Positions 35,661-51,470 are shown, numbered from the stretch's first letter. The stretch is DNA of 64,000 nt from Aphis gossypii (GCF_020184175.1 NC_065533.1:44244351-44308350), one strand, 5' to 3'. Notes: generated from the letters alone by a model not told the origin. A program made the numbers and translations.

Positions 35661-38600
35661 TTTTATTCTGCACAATGATAAAAATTATGAACTCATATGT
35701 GGACGCGGATTTACCCGACAAATAATATAGTGCTTACCTACATTTTTTCCAAAGTCCATAACGGAGTACCATAAAATATTACAGGTTTTAATTACTTTTT
35801 GCAATAACACAGTAAAAACCACGGCAGATCTTCTATTGAACATTTGAACTGCACTCACACAACCATGAGCTCGTATTATATGTGTATTTATATTTTCATG
35901 AAGGGTGAGCTCATCATATCCTAATATTTATTTTACGACGCGGGATAAATTAACTAAGTTGATTAATAATGGCGCACGCTGTAAAACAGCAGTTGTGATT
36001 TAAATATTATTAGCAGCAACCTTAAAGGAATTCTCGGCACGTCATAAAATGTGATGAAAATTGATTACACATTATTTTAATTAAACCTGAAAGGAACTGC
36101 TGCTGCGGAGTGGTGACTGTAGGTCTTTTTCTCCAAACGATTCATACCGTTATATTTTCATGTTTAATCTGACATGAAATTATACGCGTGAACGAACGTA
36201 AGTCCTCACACGAGACTTAGAAGGTGAAAAAAAAATACTTATGTTAACTCCTAATAGGCGAAAAAATTGTAATATGTATAAGTTTATATAAGTTATATTG
36301 TTGATCAGTTATTATATATTATGTACATCATATAATATAATTTTTGTATGGGATACCAATACACGATCCTATATATTTAATAATTTAATAATATTGTAAA
36401 AATAATATTTTATTTTTTATTTGGTTATTATTTTGGGAATCTAAATATTTTACAAAACTCTATTGATTAATATTTTTATTTGTTGAATTATTTAAAATTT
36501 TTTCATTTATAAAATTTTCTTTTTAGACATATTGTTGACTGATTTATTTTTGTGTTACTATTTGTAGTTTTTATTTGTATCTTTAATGCAAACAGCTTTT
36601 AGAATTTTAATAATTTTAAAAGTATATAAACGTTTAACTTAAAATCTGAATAAAAAATATTACATGCGTTTGTAGTATGAATTCTGTCAAAATATTGCTA
36701 TGACCACATTTTAGTAAGAAAATACTAACGTTTGATGTAATATCATCTATTAAACAATTACAAAATTTGTTGAATTTTCAGGTTTGTCCATCATAAAAGA
36801 GTCTGTAAAACATTCTTTCACTTCATCTAGATTAAGGAATGGAACTTACACATAATATTCCTTTTTTATATTTGTATAAAAATGTATACATTTCATTTGG
36901 AGGAATTAACGTATGTAATTTTTCATTTGCTACTATTGTGTAAGTTCTTACGATTCCCCATAAACATGATGAGTATTTTTGTATCATTTTTTCATGTAAC
37001 CAATTACAACTCTATGAGAATAATTAATTGTTAAAATACTGTGACACGTAGTCTGTATTTCCCGTGCATTATAATATCATGAGATAAGATATAATTGGTT
37101 CTTTGGGATTAAAAACTAAAATGCCAAGTTTATTTGATAATAACCGATAGAAACTAATACATTTTATGCAATACCAGTTTTTAGTAAAATCGATTTTTTT
37201 TTTATCATAATTAAAAAATAATAATCATAACACTTGAAAATTAAATAAAATATTTAAATCATCATTTTTAAGATGTACTATTATTTAAAAATATTTTTAT
37301 ACTTTTTGAATTATTTATGGACATTTTAAATATTCGACTTTTATTCGAATCATATTGGTGAAAATTGTTTTCCATGTCAAACAGTTCAAAAATGTAATAT
37401 AAAGATCTGTATAAGTTTTTCTGGGAACAACTAAAAAAAATTACAAATAAAAATCTGCAGTTTTTTACAAGCATTTTCCCAAAAATGTGCACATTATTTT
37501 GTTATTATAAAATCTAAATATTTTTTTTATTTAAGCACATAACGTATTCATTTTTAATACATAACTCCTCAATAGTTTTGCTTCCTGGAATTAAAAAAAA
37601 AAAGTATATTTTAGCACAAGCTACATAATTTTTTTATAAGCGTGAAAATTAAATGTTGACGAAGTATATTATGTCTAATCCCCTCGTCTTCAATAATAAA
37701 CAAAACAAAACGATTTTATAGAAATATGAATTTCGATCCATAGTTTATTTACATGAACATATTAGGTAATAAGGTAATTCCAAAACGAAATAAGAGAATG
37801 GATGCATTAAATCGGAACACTTCGTTTGTTTGAATTTTAACTTTTATCTGCATAAAACAATTGGAAAATTATAATTTCATGTCTCTAGATAAATATTCCA
37901 GATTTGATTATGGTTTTTAAAACTTGCAGTATTATAGTACCTACTTATATTTAAATGTCTTATTTAATAAAGTCAAACCGTTTCAATATATACAATACTT
38001 TTTTTTATTGATCCAAAGTTTTTACAAATATAGATGAAAGTGGTAAAAATGATTATGTGGGAAATTAATATGAGATATGGGCGAGAAAAATATATATGTT
38101 TTAGAATTCTGGGATTAATTTTAGACTTTTTCTTTCAGAATAGTATATATTGATAAGTTTTTGTGCACATACTCGTACGATGAGCTCTGATAAAAATGTT
38201 TGTATAGACAATCCCATAATAATATCATATAATGTTATATAATATATAAAACGTAGGTTTATTGGTCAATGCTCTATAAAATAAGTTCACGACCAACCAT
38301 GTAAAAAAAAAATTTTTCTTATGAATACTAAATTTAATGAAATAATAAGTACTAAAATGATACAATTTATATGAAATTAATAGCGTTTAAAATAGCATCT
38401 GTTGGGTTTTGGAACTAATTTGGTTCTTATTTATAATACATAATGTTAAAATCAAAATATTCCATTAACAATATATAAATGATAAATTAAATGAATAATG
38501 TAGTGCCTTATATTCATCGTATTAAAATAAAAATAATAACGTTATTAATTATTTAAATATTTTATACCAAATTAAACTATATATAAATATAAATTAGTAT

Positions 38601-41098
38601 TGGTTTGTAGTAGTGGGTAGTGATTAGAGGGTCTAAAGCTTATTTAAGGCTACTTAATAATACGTAACTGAAAAAATATTTCAGAGGTTGGGAATTTTTC
38701 ATTAGGTAATACTATACTAAACATTAATTGATTTATAAATAATTAAAAAAATCCAAGGGTCGAGGAGCGGTCATCGCATTGAGTGAATACACTAACAACA
38801 CAGTTTTACTGGTTTAAAATTTACAAAAATTAAAATAAGTATTTATCTAAAATAATGCCAATGCCACATTGCTTATTATTTTAGATTGTTATCAGTCAAA
38901 ACTTACAACTATAGTCAATTTTTAATATTTTTATTAACATATTTATAAGAAGAGTTAAATATATATATATACCTATATGTTATGTATCTATGTTATATTT
39001 AAAAAAAATTAAATTTACCCTTAATAAATGTGTATTCAAAATAATTTTTTAAGATTTGTGTTAAATACCTTGAAGTAAATTTCAAATATTTTGTAAATTA
39101 AGCAAAAAGTGATTGATAAAAAATTCTTATCGAAGTTTCTGAGAGAAAAATTAATTAACTTTTAAGTCGGAAATTACAAAGAATTTTAACTTTTACAATC
39201 GTTAATGCAGTTTTATTTATGCAAACGTGTAGATTGGTTTAGTTGTATACATTGAAAGACCTCAAATTTTTGATACATTACAGAGGTGGGATGGAAAACG
39301 AGATTAATCACATAGCCAAAATTAGGCATAACTATTTGTATTTTGAACTTTTTTTTAATTTAAAATATTAATGACCCTTTGAGATTGAAAAAAATAAAAA
39401 AATACTTTTCACTCAAAACATTATACTCTTCAAACCTTAATAATTAAGAGTTATGAACTGGCGTACGTGTGTGGCGTGTGTATATTATTACTTATTATAG
39501 ATACCTACGCGTTTATTTGAACGTCCTGTAAAACTTACGACCAACTTATTGAACCAATTTAATTTGTTTATAAATATATCATGAATTCATGAAATTTGGA
39601 CTAGATTCCGTTTTAAACCAAGGAGTTTCATTTATGCCAAATATTTGTGTTCGTGATAGGTTTGGTAGTGAAGTTTTAAAACAAATTATCTTCAACATAA
39701 TGTCTACGTATAATGTTATGTATAATATAATTACTTATTTAATTACTTGTTAAGTTTGAAATTTAGTACAATTTTTTTTAAAAAATGTTGAACTGACCTA
39801 TACAACAACTTGAACTAATAGTATAAGCATTAAAAGCATCAACATGAATAATTTGTAGGTATTGGTAGTTTATTAGCGCTGAAACGTTAATATAGGTAGT
39901 TTATAATTTCTATGGTATTAGGACTTCCTTTAATATATGTATTACAATTCCATTATTTATTTAGTAATCATCAAAAAGTCAGTATTAAATTTAAACCTTA
40001 AGTCAATATTGTAATAAAATATATTATGGTTAGATTGACTCCATATATTATACTGTCAAATTTCAATCTATTTCTATGTACCATATTATATGCTATTTAT
40101 TGTATACATTTTACTATACAATTTTTATATTTTTGAATCTATTCCAAATAGGTATAAAACAAGTAAATATAAACCAAGTTTTTTTTAGTTTTTTTTCGTG
40201 GTTTTACTAGCATAATTTTTTTCTTTCCAATTTTTATTTAATAATGATAAATTTTGTAATAAATTAAGAAAAAATACGAAATGAAAAATATATATTTTAT
40301 ATTTAACAATATTCTAATCTAAAAATATTTATTGTTATCAATACAAATTTACATGTGATTGTTATTGAACTATTTTTTTTATTTTGATAGTGTTTTTGAC
40401 AAATGTATTAATATAAACATTTCAGAAATAATTATAACAAAATTAATTAATAAACATGTTTATTAAATATTATTTTTCACCCTGCTATAAAATACAATAA
40501 TTCATCGAATTACAATCTACATAAAAGTTAAATATTTGTCTTCGAACTGATAAAATTCTTCATAATGAAAAATATAATCATAGCATAGGTAGTATTAATT
40601 TAAAAATATCGTTTGACTGCCATCAGTTAAAAATGTTAATTTAATGTTTTTTTGTCTTAAGATTATACACAGGTTGGATTCAGGTCTGGAATTATAATCT
40701 ATTACCAAGAAACTAATTATTAATTATCTTAAAGAATCGTCTTACAATTTAAAAACTACTGTTTATAATAATAAACATCAATCAATCAAACTGAATAATT
40801 TATCAGAAATAATTTATTTGTACCTACTTTTATTGAATGAAACAATTTCTTATATAAATAAACTATTTTCATATGTCATCAAATACTAAGTTCAATGGGA
40901 TTTTTAAATTTGAAATATAATATCATACTAACATATTATAATTATTTTATACGAGTAAAAATGATCACATAGAGATAAATCATTGTAGGCCGTTTGATTT
41001 TCGATTATTTGCTGTAAGCTTGAAATCCAAAAATATATTGAAATTATTTTATACTGAGTATAAAAATAATGTGTCTATTGATTTTAGAATATTACCTA

Positions 41099-41120
41099 CA
41101 TTATTATTATTATTATTATC
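41099..41120. repeat. (ATT)n microsatellite
   Basis: About seven ATT units in an A/T-rich context. Confidence 0.85.
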
Positions 41121-43301
41121 ATTATTTGTATGTATTCTGCGAATAAAAATATGTTGTAAAAGTTTCCGATTGAGATTTGAACACGAATGGTAGTGTAGAG
41201 ATATATTTTTAGGATTTCCCCGAAGTTTTAAAAATACAGTCAAAACAATACAAATCAATTGAAAAAATAAAACTATAAAGTTTCTTAATTATACTTTATA
41301 ATGATAAATGTTGTTTTATATTATTTAATTGTGTTTAATAATACATTAAAACTGTAAAATAGTCATATTATACCTGACCTATAAATATTCTATGTTTATT
41401 ATTTAAGTAGGTAAATAATGTTTTTTTTAAGAAGAATACCTATATAAGTATATATATAAGAGACCATACCACCGATTTTACCTTCTTCGTAAAAAAGTGT
41501 TTTTTTCGAAAATATATAGTATATCTCCCAGTTTTTTTAGATTACTTATTATGTTTTTTTTTTTAAATATATTTTTTGATTCTTTAGAATAATGTTGACA
41601 TTAATAATAATGATTCTACAGTTTACACTCTTACTATTTTAATTACAACCTATAGGTACTAAGAAAAAGTAAAAAAATATATATATTTGACCTAAAAATA
41701 TATAGGTAACTCATTAATTTGTGTTTCCAAATATCAATGTCAACTAATTAAACTCCATATACCAATCAATTCTTAGAAATTTTAGTGAAAAATAAATATT
41801 TTATTATTTAGGTCAATAATCATAATTATTAGAAAAGTATTACCTCCATATAAACTTTAATTAACTACTTTAATTATGAAATTCTACCAACTTAAAAAAA
41901 ATAGTAGCGGGGAAATATAATAATAATAATATTGTGTAACATAAGATAACTAATATTAATAATAATACATTTCAGGAATGAATAAAAATTATATGATATT
42001 TAGGTGGTAGTCATTATTTTATGATTGACCGGAGAATTATAAAAAGTGTTTACTTTTTTAAAATTCATTGAGGAGAGGTTATACGTTGCCAGTTGCCACC
42101 CTTTATCCATCACTATGACTGGGTTTGTGCATAGCGACATCATGCTCATTAAAAACACTTATTAAAAATTAAAACTGTCATAAATAAATGTTAATTATTC
42201 GTTTTTTAATTATTAAATTTAAGTTCTTTCTTTATTATTACCTACTCGATTGTAAGTCACGTCAAAAATTTCGTTGATTATTCAGGCATAAATGATACAA
42301 CTATACAAGTAATAAAAAGAGTTGTGTGTTTTTCTTTTTGAAGTGAACGCAGGTAAAATACCATGCAATATTCATATATTTTTTTTCTTTTTAGAACTTT
42401 AAATTTTAAAATAAACCTTTTTTCATAATTAGAAAAAAAACAATTATTTTCCCTAATATTTATTAAAACTATATCAACAATCATGTTTTCATTTCAAAAT
42501 GTCACTTTTTATAGTTTTAGTTTAAAATTATCAACTGGCCTACAATCCTACGTACTATTAACTTTGTACATATACTATGTAATTTTATCATTGTATTAAT
42601 ATAAGGTTCAAATTGTAATTTGAGAAAATATTTTATTTTTAAACGTTTTATAAATTTTAATATTTCCAAATTACACCTAAGTTCACCTATTATGAAGGAT
42701 TATAGTTTAAATTGATTGACTAAAATATGTTTAAATCATACAGTTAGTATATAATATATAGTTTAGTTTTATATTTATTGATAGATGATTTTTTTTTTTT
42801 AATCGCTATTTTTATTTTTTTGTTAAAAAATATATATTGGCTCAATGTAATGAAAAAATGCTAGTGACAGACAATTTATTGACTGAACAGTTCCTTAAAT
42901 ATTAGTTTTTCAATAAATTTTAATACTGACAATATTCCACTCTCATATTAACTCAAAAACTGAAAAATATTTTCTTTTAATCGATATAAATGTATCAATT
43001 ACATATATAAATACATTATAAGAATAAGAAAGCTTGCATTCAATAATACATAATAATTTATTATCCTGTACAAATAAGTATAGTTTGAGTTGAGGAGTTT
43101 TAATTAAGTTGTGATTAATCTAATTATAAAATTGTATGGAAAAAATCGATATTTTTTAAGTATAACTTAAGTGTATTTGCATTATGGGATTTATTTATAT
43201 TAATTTCAAGTATTCTATGTGGTTCAATTGCTACAAATATACTGCTTTTATACCAAATTATTTAAAGAAGATAAGAACACTAGTATTTATATTTTCTTTG
43301 A

Positions 43302-43326
43302 AGTATAGTATAGTATAGTATAGTAT
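43302..43326. repeat. (AGTAT)5 microsatellite
   Basis: Five perfect AGTAT units followed by a TATAT run. Confidence 0.9.
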
Positions 43327-43900
43327 ATATTATAGTCGCAGTGACATGATTAGTATGATTTTTATATAAATTTTCTTGTATAGTATACGATATACTTACT
43401 CGTATCAATACGATAATTTCAATTTAATTTACTGTTTAAGGTGAGACTTAGATATTTAATATAATTCTAATTTTTTAAGATTTTAGGAAACTTTCATTTA
43501 TTATTGTGTAAAATAAATTGCAAGTATGAGTACATACGTATTTTTATAGACCTTATGATATTACGCTATTTAAATACAGTTATGCTCGAGTAAAGATAAT
43601 ACGTAGTATATTTTAAATTGACGTGAAATTTTAAATCACTTAGCAATGAAAAATGGAAATGTATAACAGTGTAACAAAATATTATTTTAAGTCAAATATA
43701 ATTATGAGAATATTTTCAAGTGGAGCACAACAGATTTTGATTTTTACGGCATAGTTTTATTCACAGATTAAAGCTATTCACATGTTTTTCCGTGGTCTTA
43801 TACGGATCTAATAATCATAATATGCGTATTATTATATGTGTGTACATAATATGAATTTAAAAGTTGTCAACAACAAATAATAATATGTAGGTTACATTTT

Positions 43901-45230
43901 ATCATTGTACGTCTGTAGAACTCATCCGAAGCTCAATCGACTTAACAATAATGGAATACCGTCTGATAACGAGTATTATACATAGACAGGTATCTTTTTT
44001 AACTTCGGTAGAAAGGGTAAAAGAGGACACGGGAGCGCCAGCCGGAGAAGAGCGATCCAATATAATATTATGAACGAGTGTAAGAAAACGAGATGACCGG
44101 TTGTGCGGGTCCTACCTACTCATAGCGGACGGCTCGTGTCTATAGTGTTAAGTGAGACGCAATAGAGCGTAATATCATTATTATAATGTGATCCTCATTA
44201 TGGCATCGTTTAGTGTGGAATTATAACGGATACAAGATGTAGTGTATCAAGACATCAGCGAGTAAACTTTAATATGCGAGTCCGTTGCCGAAACTACAAC
44301 TGTAAAATAATATGCAGTTTATACAGGACACAATAATTAAACACGTATAATATGTATAGGATATTGTAGGTAAACATTTACATATTATTATAGTGGATCA
44401 CGACCATTATACCTACCTGTAAGTAAGATTTCCTAACGCCCAGTGTCGAATTGACAACTATGATGAATATATTATTCTAATTTACAGCTATTAAACCTAA
44501 CCATATAGGTTGAGAATTAAGGAACGTTTCTTATAAAATAATTAAATTATTTAAAAGTGATTTAACTAGTTAACTGGTAAACTTATGTATACGTAATCCT
44601 TATACTAATATACGTCTTTTTCTGAGTATTAGTATAATTTTTTTAAAACTTTTTAACTCTTAAAGTTCTGTTTTCGAACTTTAAGATTTTTTACCTTAAA
44701 TTTCCAAATCGAAGTTTATTATTTGGTCAAGTTCCAGTTCGTAATTTCGTTCACTCTCAATAACTCATATTTTAATACGCATATTATATTCGATAAGAGT
44801 GGTTCCGAAAAGTTTAATTTATTAGAAAGTTAGAAGTTTTCATTCTGTAATAACCAACTGGCGATTATTTAATAAACAGCCGCGTTGACTGTTCTCACAT
44901 TTTAGACCGTTAAATTCGTGTCTATATGTAGGATAAAATACCAAAAATAATAAAACAAATTAATTTGAATTTAAATTTAAATTTTCAACAACAGAAGTCG
45001 CTTTTTGGTTTTATATCTATTGAAGGAGTAAACAACAGCAGGGCACTTCATTAAAACCAATGTCAAAGTTCATAATTATTGTGGTACGGATGTACTAGTA
45101 AAATGGAAGTTAAACATTTTTATCAATACAATAGAATTATAAAGTAAAACTGTGCCCATTTTTTTTAAAAACTAATTTGAGATAGAAATACTATCTATAA
45201 TTTTTTTTACCATTTCGTTTTGTCATACGC
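43901..45230. other. mixed stretch, no gene recognised
   Basis: 43990-44180 is moderately G/A-rich (GGACACGGGAGCGCCAGCC at 44024-44042) but has no sustained frame. 44300-45230 is A/T-rich and featureless. Confidence 0.4.
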
Positions 45231-45790
45231 ATCTGACGAAATTTATATCGAATTTCGATTGAAAGCATCAATGTACATCGTCTCGTGTTGTTCAACACAT
45301 CATAGTGACAGGCACGGTCGTAAAAAGGTCATATGTGCGTAACGCGATGATGGAGTAAAAAAAAAAATATATATTAAGAAAAAAAAACTCGTAAACATAC
45401 ACTGAAATGCGTCTGGAAAATATCATTAAATTCCATACGCTGCACGAGCGGGTGAGCTACAGGGATAAGTCGATCGGACTAGAGACGCCATCGTCGCCGT
45501 CGCCGCCGATTTCCTTTCCCCGTCGTCGCTGATTTACGGAAGGGTTGGATAGTCGGCTATTAGATTTAGCTCAGGGGCTGCAATATCCTAAACGATCTAA
45601 AAGCCCGACGGCGGTCGAGCCCTAACGTGCGTTTAAACGGCACATTTGGTCGGATGGCCAAGCGGAAGGAGTTTTCGGACGACGTGACAGTTATCTGTGG
45701 GAGCAGGGTAGCAGAGTAGGTGGTAGAGATGGCCCGGTAGGAGATAATGCAAACCACCCGAAAACGATGTCGAAGGCATATAATGCTATT
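45231..45790. other. CpG-rich island with CGTCGC repeats
   Basis: Strongly CpG-rich (CATCGTCGCCGTCGCCGCCG at 45489-45508, CCGACGGCGGTCGAGCC at 45604-45620) with A runs on its left edge. The only frame (45566-45757, minus, 63 codons) has no recognised motif. Probably an unmethylated promoter or 5' noncoding exon. Confidence 0.4.
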
Positions 45791-46108
45791 ATAATAATAT
45801 TATAGCTGCGAGAAACTACGTTAATCACGATCTCTGATCGCTTTTGATGACCGATGACCGATATCACGTCTTCTCATCCTCTTCATAGTATTTTGTAAAC
45901 ATCTACTTTGTAGATAACAAATATCGGTCATTTTATTGGGCTTGTCACTTTTCACTTTTAGACTGGTAGGTAGGAAATCTAAAGGTTCATAATATTTTTA
46001 TGTATATATATATTAATATATTATGAACTTAATATGTTTTGAAAACAATGCTTTTATTTTATTTGTTTAATCTAACCTAACTTACTGTCCGCTTGTGTTG
46101 AGCTCACT

Positions 46109-46113
<5 letters not shown>

Positions 46114-46146
<33 letters not shown>
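46114..46146. repeat. (TA)n microsatellite
   Basis: About 16 TA units, uninterrupted. Confidence 0.93.
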
Positions 46147-46150
<4 letters not shown>

Positions 46151-47885
46151 AATAGTATATAAATAATACAGGAAACGTCTTATAGATTTTATGTATTTTC
46201 TTCTCCGTTTTTTTTTTTATATTCCAATTTATTTTCAAACCATCCAAAGTTTTACGACGGACTGCTTCTTAATTAATGTAGTTCCTGTCGGATCCCGATG
46301 TTATCGGCCAACAAGAATAAAAATAATACATTTCAAAGCCAAGTTTTGTCGGTAATGGATTTTTTTTTTTTTGTTTTACTTTCCTCTTGCTCTCTGCCAT
46401 TACATCCTCCACTTCTATATTATAATCAACCGGTCAGTACAGCGTTAGGAAACGTAACGGAAATGGTTAGAATATCGACTATGCCGATGGTATAAAACCG
46501 TGGTGGTGCGGGGCTGCTTGATGGGACGAGGAAGAGAGGCAAAAGTGAAATTCATCCGGTCACAGTGTGATTACCGTTAAATCGAGTTTGTACATAAAAT
46601 TGCGAAAATCAAGTGTACCTAACGGGTTTATTGATGACGATGCCAATCATAATATTAATAAAAATATAGGTATACTATTCCGAGTAAACTACCTACATGG
46701 TGTTCGTCCTGGAAAACGGTTAAGTTGTAAGATTACATTTGTTATAATAATAATAATTATTTATTTTTTTTATATGTAAAATATTTAATAATATATTAGC
46801 TTACCTACATAAATATAAATCTGTTTTATACGGCTGATTGAGAATTTCTCAGTTGACTGGATATATGTATATTTATATTATTATTTAAATTTATTCCATT
46901 TAATATATAATTATATTATATTATTGATGCATGTATATTTTAAGAAATATATGCTTGACCAATTTATATCATACGTCATCAATACTTATTACTGTACTAC
47001 GTGGTTTTTATAGATTTAAAAAACAAAATTCTTTTGATATAGCTAATACGCCAATAAACAAAGATATTATTTTGTTAGCCAAAATAGAAATATGATTGTA
47101 ATATATAAATATTTTGATTTTATACAGATTTGTTATGCTCATATTGATGATACCGTATACACTATAGCTGATGCCATAATATTATTTAGTATAAATGAAC
47201 ATATTTAATAGAAATGTAAAACACATGATACTTCACTATGACTCTTAATATAAAGTCAAACATAGACAATAACAATAAAACAGTAATATAAAAACGAAAA
47301 TAAACAAATTCAACAGATTCAGAATCTTAATCGAATGTCACAAACATCACGTGTATAATATTACCTATTCTTAGAAATTGATCGTATGAATTCAAGAGAC
47401 ACGAAGAACCATTTTATTTGAAACCTGCATGACTGCATCGTTATTTGTTGCGTATGATCAAAAGACGTCAAAATCTCAGACAGGAAAGACTTTCAATAAC
47501 ATCCATAACAATACTGCATAATAAAACACCCAATATATATATGATACACAGTCCTCCAATAAATATCATTTTAAGTTTTTAAATATATATTTAATATATT
47601 AATATGTTGTGAATGATTAAACGAGTATTTTTTAAACCGCCTTAGCACTAACTTTATAGTAAGAATTTGAAAGGATGAAGTACCTATCCATATTTTCCAT
47701 AATATTATTGTGATCACATACACACCGATTTTGTGGAAATTAAGCTTTTTGGTGGATTACTAGAGAATTTAACTTGTTTACTAAAAATGGTTTTATGGAT
47801 TTAACTTTATTAATAATAATTATAATTTACTATGAATAAAGTAATTATAATTATTTATGCATAGTGTCGTATTCATTATAATTTA

Positions 47886-47961
47886 TACCATTGCATGTTC
47901 CTAATATAACAGATAAAATCGGTGCCATTGCATGTTTTTAATATAACAGGTACAAATGGTG
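47886..47961. repeat. two-copy tandem repeat, 37-bp period
   Basis: CCATTGCATGTT at 47888 recurs at 47925 with the following TAATATAACAG conserved. The copies differ at several positions. Confidence 0.8.
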
Positions 47962-50900
47962 TCGAAAAATGTAATTATTTGTAGAATGCAAATTATTATG
48001 TTATAGCTGATAACAGTATAATGATAGATCATTAAACATGATATATAAATGTTAATACACAAGTTTAGATGTACTTATTTATAAAATATTGACTGATTGA
48101 TAAATTAGTAATTTTCACAACACATGTGTGCCTTGTTTGAAACCGTTATATTATATTGATAGATAGGTAAGTACAAAAGAATTATGTAAATTACTAAGGA
48201 AATATAATATATTAATTTTTTTAACATCGTATAGTGTCCAAATATGTAGTTATATTTTATTAAAATCATAGGGTACAATACAATTTAATACAATAAGAAA
48301 TTAAAAAATATACTATTACATTCTAACATTTAAAATTATTTAGGTACCATATTATTTTTACTCCATCTACCAAATTGACTTAAATGCTAATTATTTAACA
48401 AGATAAAGAAAACAGTTTAAATTTGATTTTCTGATTTTATAAAGAAAATATGTTCAATTCCAGATTTAATGTTTAAAATAACTTATACCTGACCTCTTTT
48501 TTCCAGTTCAATATTTCGACTACTTTCAGTGAATTGTTATCTATAGGTTTTATTGAAAACGAATTATCCTTCGTATCAGTTATACTTATATTTTGGTCAA
48601 TATAATTGTAATTTTCTTTTTAGTTTTCTTTTATACAATTTATTTAGGTATCGGATGAAATTATTATTGAGGAAAAATGATTGTATTATAATATATTTTT
48701 TACAATACGAACACGAAATAATATCATATTATGTATTATAATAAAAGGAATTAATAATATTTTTTTGAAGTACATAATTTTATTCTATATTTTAAATCGA
48801 ATTCCGTCGGAAAATTAGAACACACTATTTTATATTTTGTGGTGTTGAACAATATTATTTGTTCAATATCAAATACTAACACACTAGTCATCTTGTAGTT
48901 ACCATATATATTTTGTTTTATTGTGAATATCTGAAATAGATAAAAATATGAAAATAAATTATCATTACAATATATCAACTGCATTAAAATGAATGCTTGA
49001 TAACAAGTGTTTAAATACAATACTTCAGTTGAGTCTTAATATTCATAATAAAATATTTCTACAATAATATATTAAATTACTATTATATGTATTTCATTAA
49101 CTATTAGTTTAAGATTAAAGATAAGAATTTAATAAGAATTATCAAACAATTTTGGTAATTTTTATTAATTCTATTATCTTAAAAATTAATATTGAAAATC
49201 AAACGTATGATAAAAAAAAATGTATGCAAAAAATTTAACGATCATCGGAAGATAGTGATACTTATTGAAATTTGCAATAACATTCCTTATTTATCTCTTC
49301 GAGTGGTTTTTATTTTAAATCTCGTTTCTTTAAGGTTGTTCTCCACCATAATTTTTTAGATTGTGAAAATTATTTTCACCCAACAAAATGTAGTTATTTA
49401 TTACAGTTAGAAACATTCGTCTAAAACTTTTCTGTCCGTCATGTTGGATTTTTAACCCGCGGCCGATTTGATCAGTACTATTCTTATTAGTGTGCCAAGT
49501 TTCATTGCGGGTAATTGAAAACTTTTTTCACGAAAATTACACAGTTTACGACGCTGAGGTATACGTTTCAAACAAAATATAAATAACGATTTAACATGTA
49601 TATGACCGTACAAAATGCGTAAACTTTAAATTATTATTCAATTAGCTCACACTATTTTATTAAATAAATTATATATGTCGTATAATAGATTGTTTGAAAA
49701 CGGTTTCCTGTTTATTAAACATTCGGTTTTTAAATGGTATTATTTCAGCAATAAATTAACGTAATTGCTTTTCAGCATTTTGCAAACTATCGCTGTACTA
49801 TTCCACATGTATTATTTTACTTCATTTTTTCCCTAAATCTCCATTTTAATTACAAACCAAGAAATATATTATTTAACCGGTGTACATTGATATAATTTAC
49901 GAAATAATATAATGCATTTATATATTTCTTTAATCGTGAAAAAAACGCAGTATTTTTGTGTCCTAATCTACAGATTTTTATTTTGTGAATGAAAATAAAA
50001 TAACTTATGTGGTTTTTGTTTCCGTATTTTCAACGTCAATAAAATGTGTGTTGAAACTAGCGTTTGGCATATTATAGCGAGTTATTAAAAATTAGTGGTT
50101 GTAAATGGTAGTCAGCTGTATTAAGTGTGTGGTTACGAACGAAGCTGGCGTTGAATTTCAATCGTATACACAGTCAACGTCAAATGGGTCATCTTCTATT
50201 ATTGACGGTAGATACGCTCAAACGAATAATGAAAAAAAAAACAATATAATTTAATGATTAAACAATACACGTGAGAATACGTGAGATCGAATTCAACGGA
50301 AAATGTAAAAGTTATAAAAAAAAATCGCGAGTCAGTGACTTGCACAGTTAAACAAACTCGTAATTGTCGTAGCAATTAGCAATTCGTTGAAGAAAAAAAT
50401 AAAATAAATAAATAAATGAACAACAATTTTACGGCTCGGAAAATCATTAATTGTTTTCTTGCTCAATTCGTTGCATTTATACGTGCACACACCACATGTT
50501 GTTATCGTACGATTGATCACAGATTGATAATAAGTAGTAGGTGTATAGTAAGTGTGACAAAAACACTATTTTTTTGCATTTATTTTTTTTTCATACAATT
50601 ATAATACCTATAAAATATAAATATATCCACACGAATGACCACACACGACATTGAGATTTCGTCGTGTTTTTGATTTTTTTCTCTATTATTATTATTGTTT
50701 TTACACCTATTATTATATTATGCGGTTTAATTAACACACAATTATATTATATGACAACAAACAGAATAATAATAATTGATTAGAGAATATGACCGTGTTC
50801 ATATCTATTATTATAGGTACCTACACACCGTGAACACGATTATGGGTCGGGGATTAAGCAACGAAACAAAATATCACAAACGATACTATTATTATATTGT

Positions 50901-51470
50901 TATGCTTGCAGTATAAGTATTGTAAGTGAATGGGTAGTGGATATTTAGGTTTTCATTTATTATATTTATTGTGTTTATTCAACTCAAAGAAGTTAAATAA
51001 ATTGAACGACGTGTAACTGAATTCGTTGAAAAAAATGTCTGTATATATAATACTATTTTAATGTTTATAGGTATTTTGTAGGTAATTTAAAGAATATTCC
51101 GTCTATTTTTCATCATCAAAAATGCATCGTCTTATTATCTGAGAAAATAAATAATAAAATTGTTTAATTCTTGAGTGGAAATTTATAATTTTACAATACA
51201 ATAGATATATTTTTTCTGTTAGAGATAGATATCGTTCAAGAATAGGTTAGGAGGTTAGGTATTATATTGAACTATTAAGTATATTAACAGTATAATAATA
51301 TGATGTACTTTACTTACACGATATTCGAAAATCGAGTTATTCAATCCGAAAATAATAATTCAATAATTAATTTTTTAGAGCTTATCGTTTTATGTACTTT
51401 TTAGAGCCCAAAAATATGTTCTATAATTATTATAAACCATAAGTGTAATACGCATAAATCGTTTAAATAT

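Larger units (their letters stand above)
35661..43900. other. long A/T-rich gene-free stretch
   Basis: About 8 kb with no gene I can support. Minor features: a 28-codon minus frame at 36750-36836 discussed in the findings, an (ATT)n tract at 41099-41120 and an (AGTAT)5 repeat at 43302-43326. Confidence 0.5.
45791..51470. other. A/T-rich gene-free stretch
   Basis: Contains the (TA)n tract at 46114-46146, a two-copy 37-bp tandem repeat at 47886-47961 and a 49-codon plus-strand frame at 50105-50254 (findings). No firm gene. Confidence 0.5.

Noticed and set aside
45649..45720. tRNA-like start GGTCGGATGGCCAAGCGG
   Set aside because: It resembles the 5' part of a Leu/Ser tRNA, but there is no anticodon arm, no TTCRA T-loop and no matching acceptor stem.
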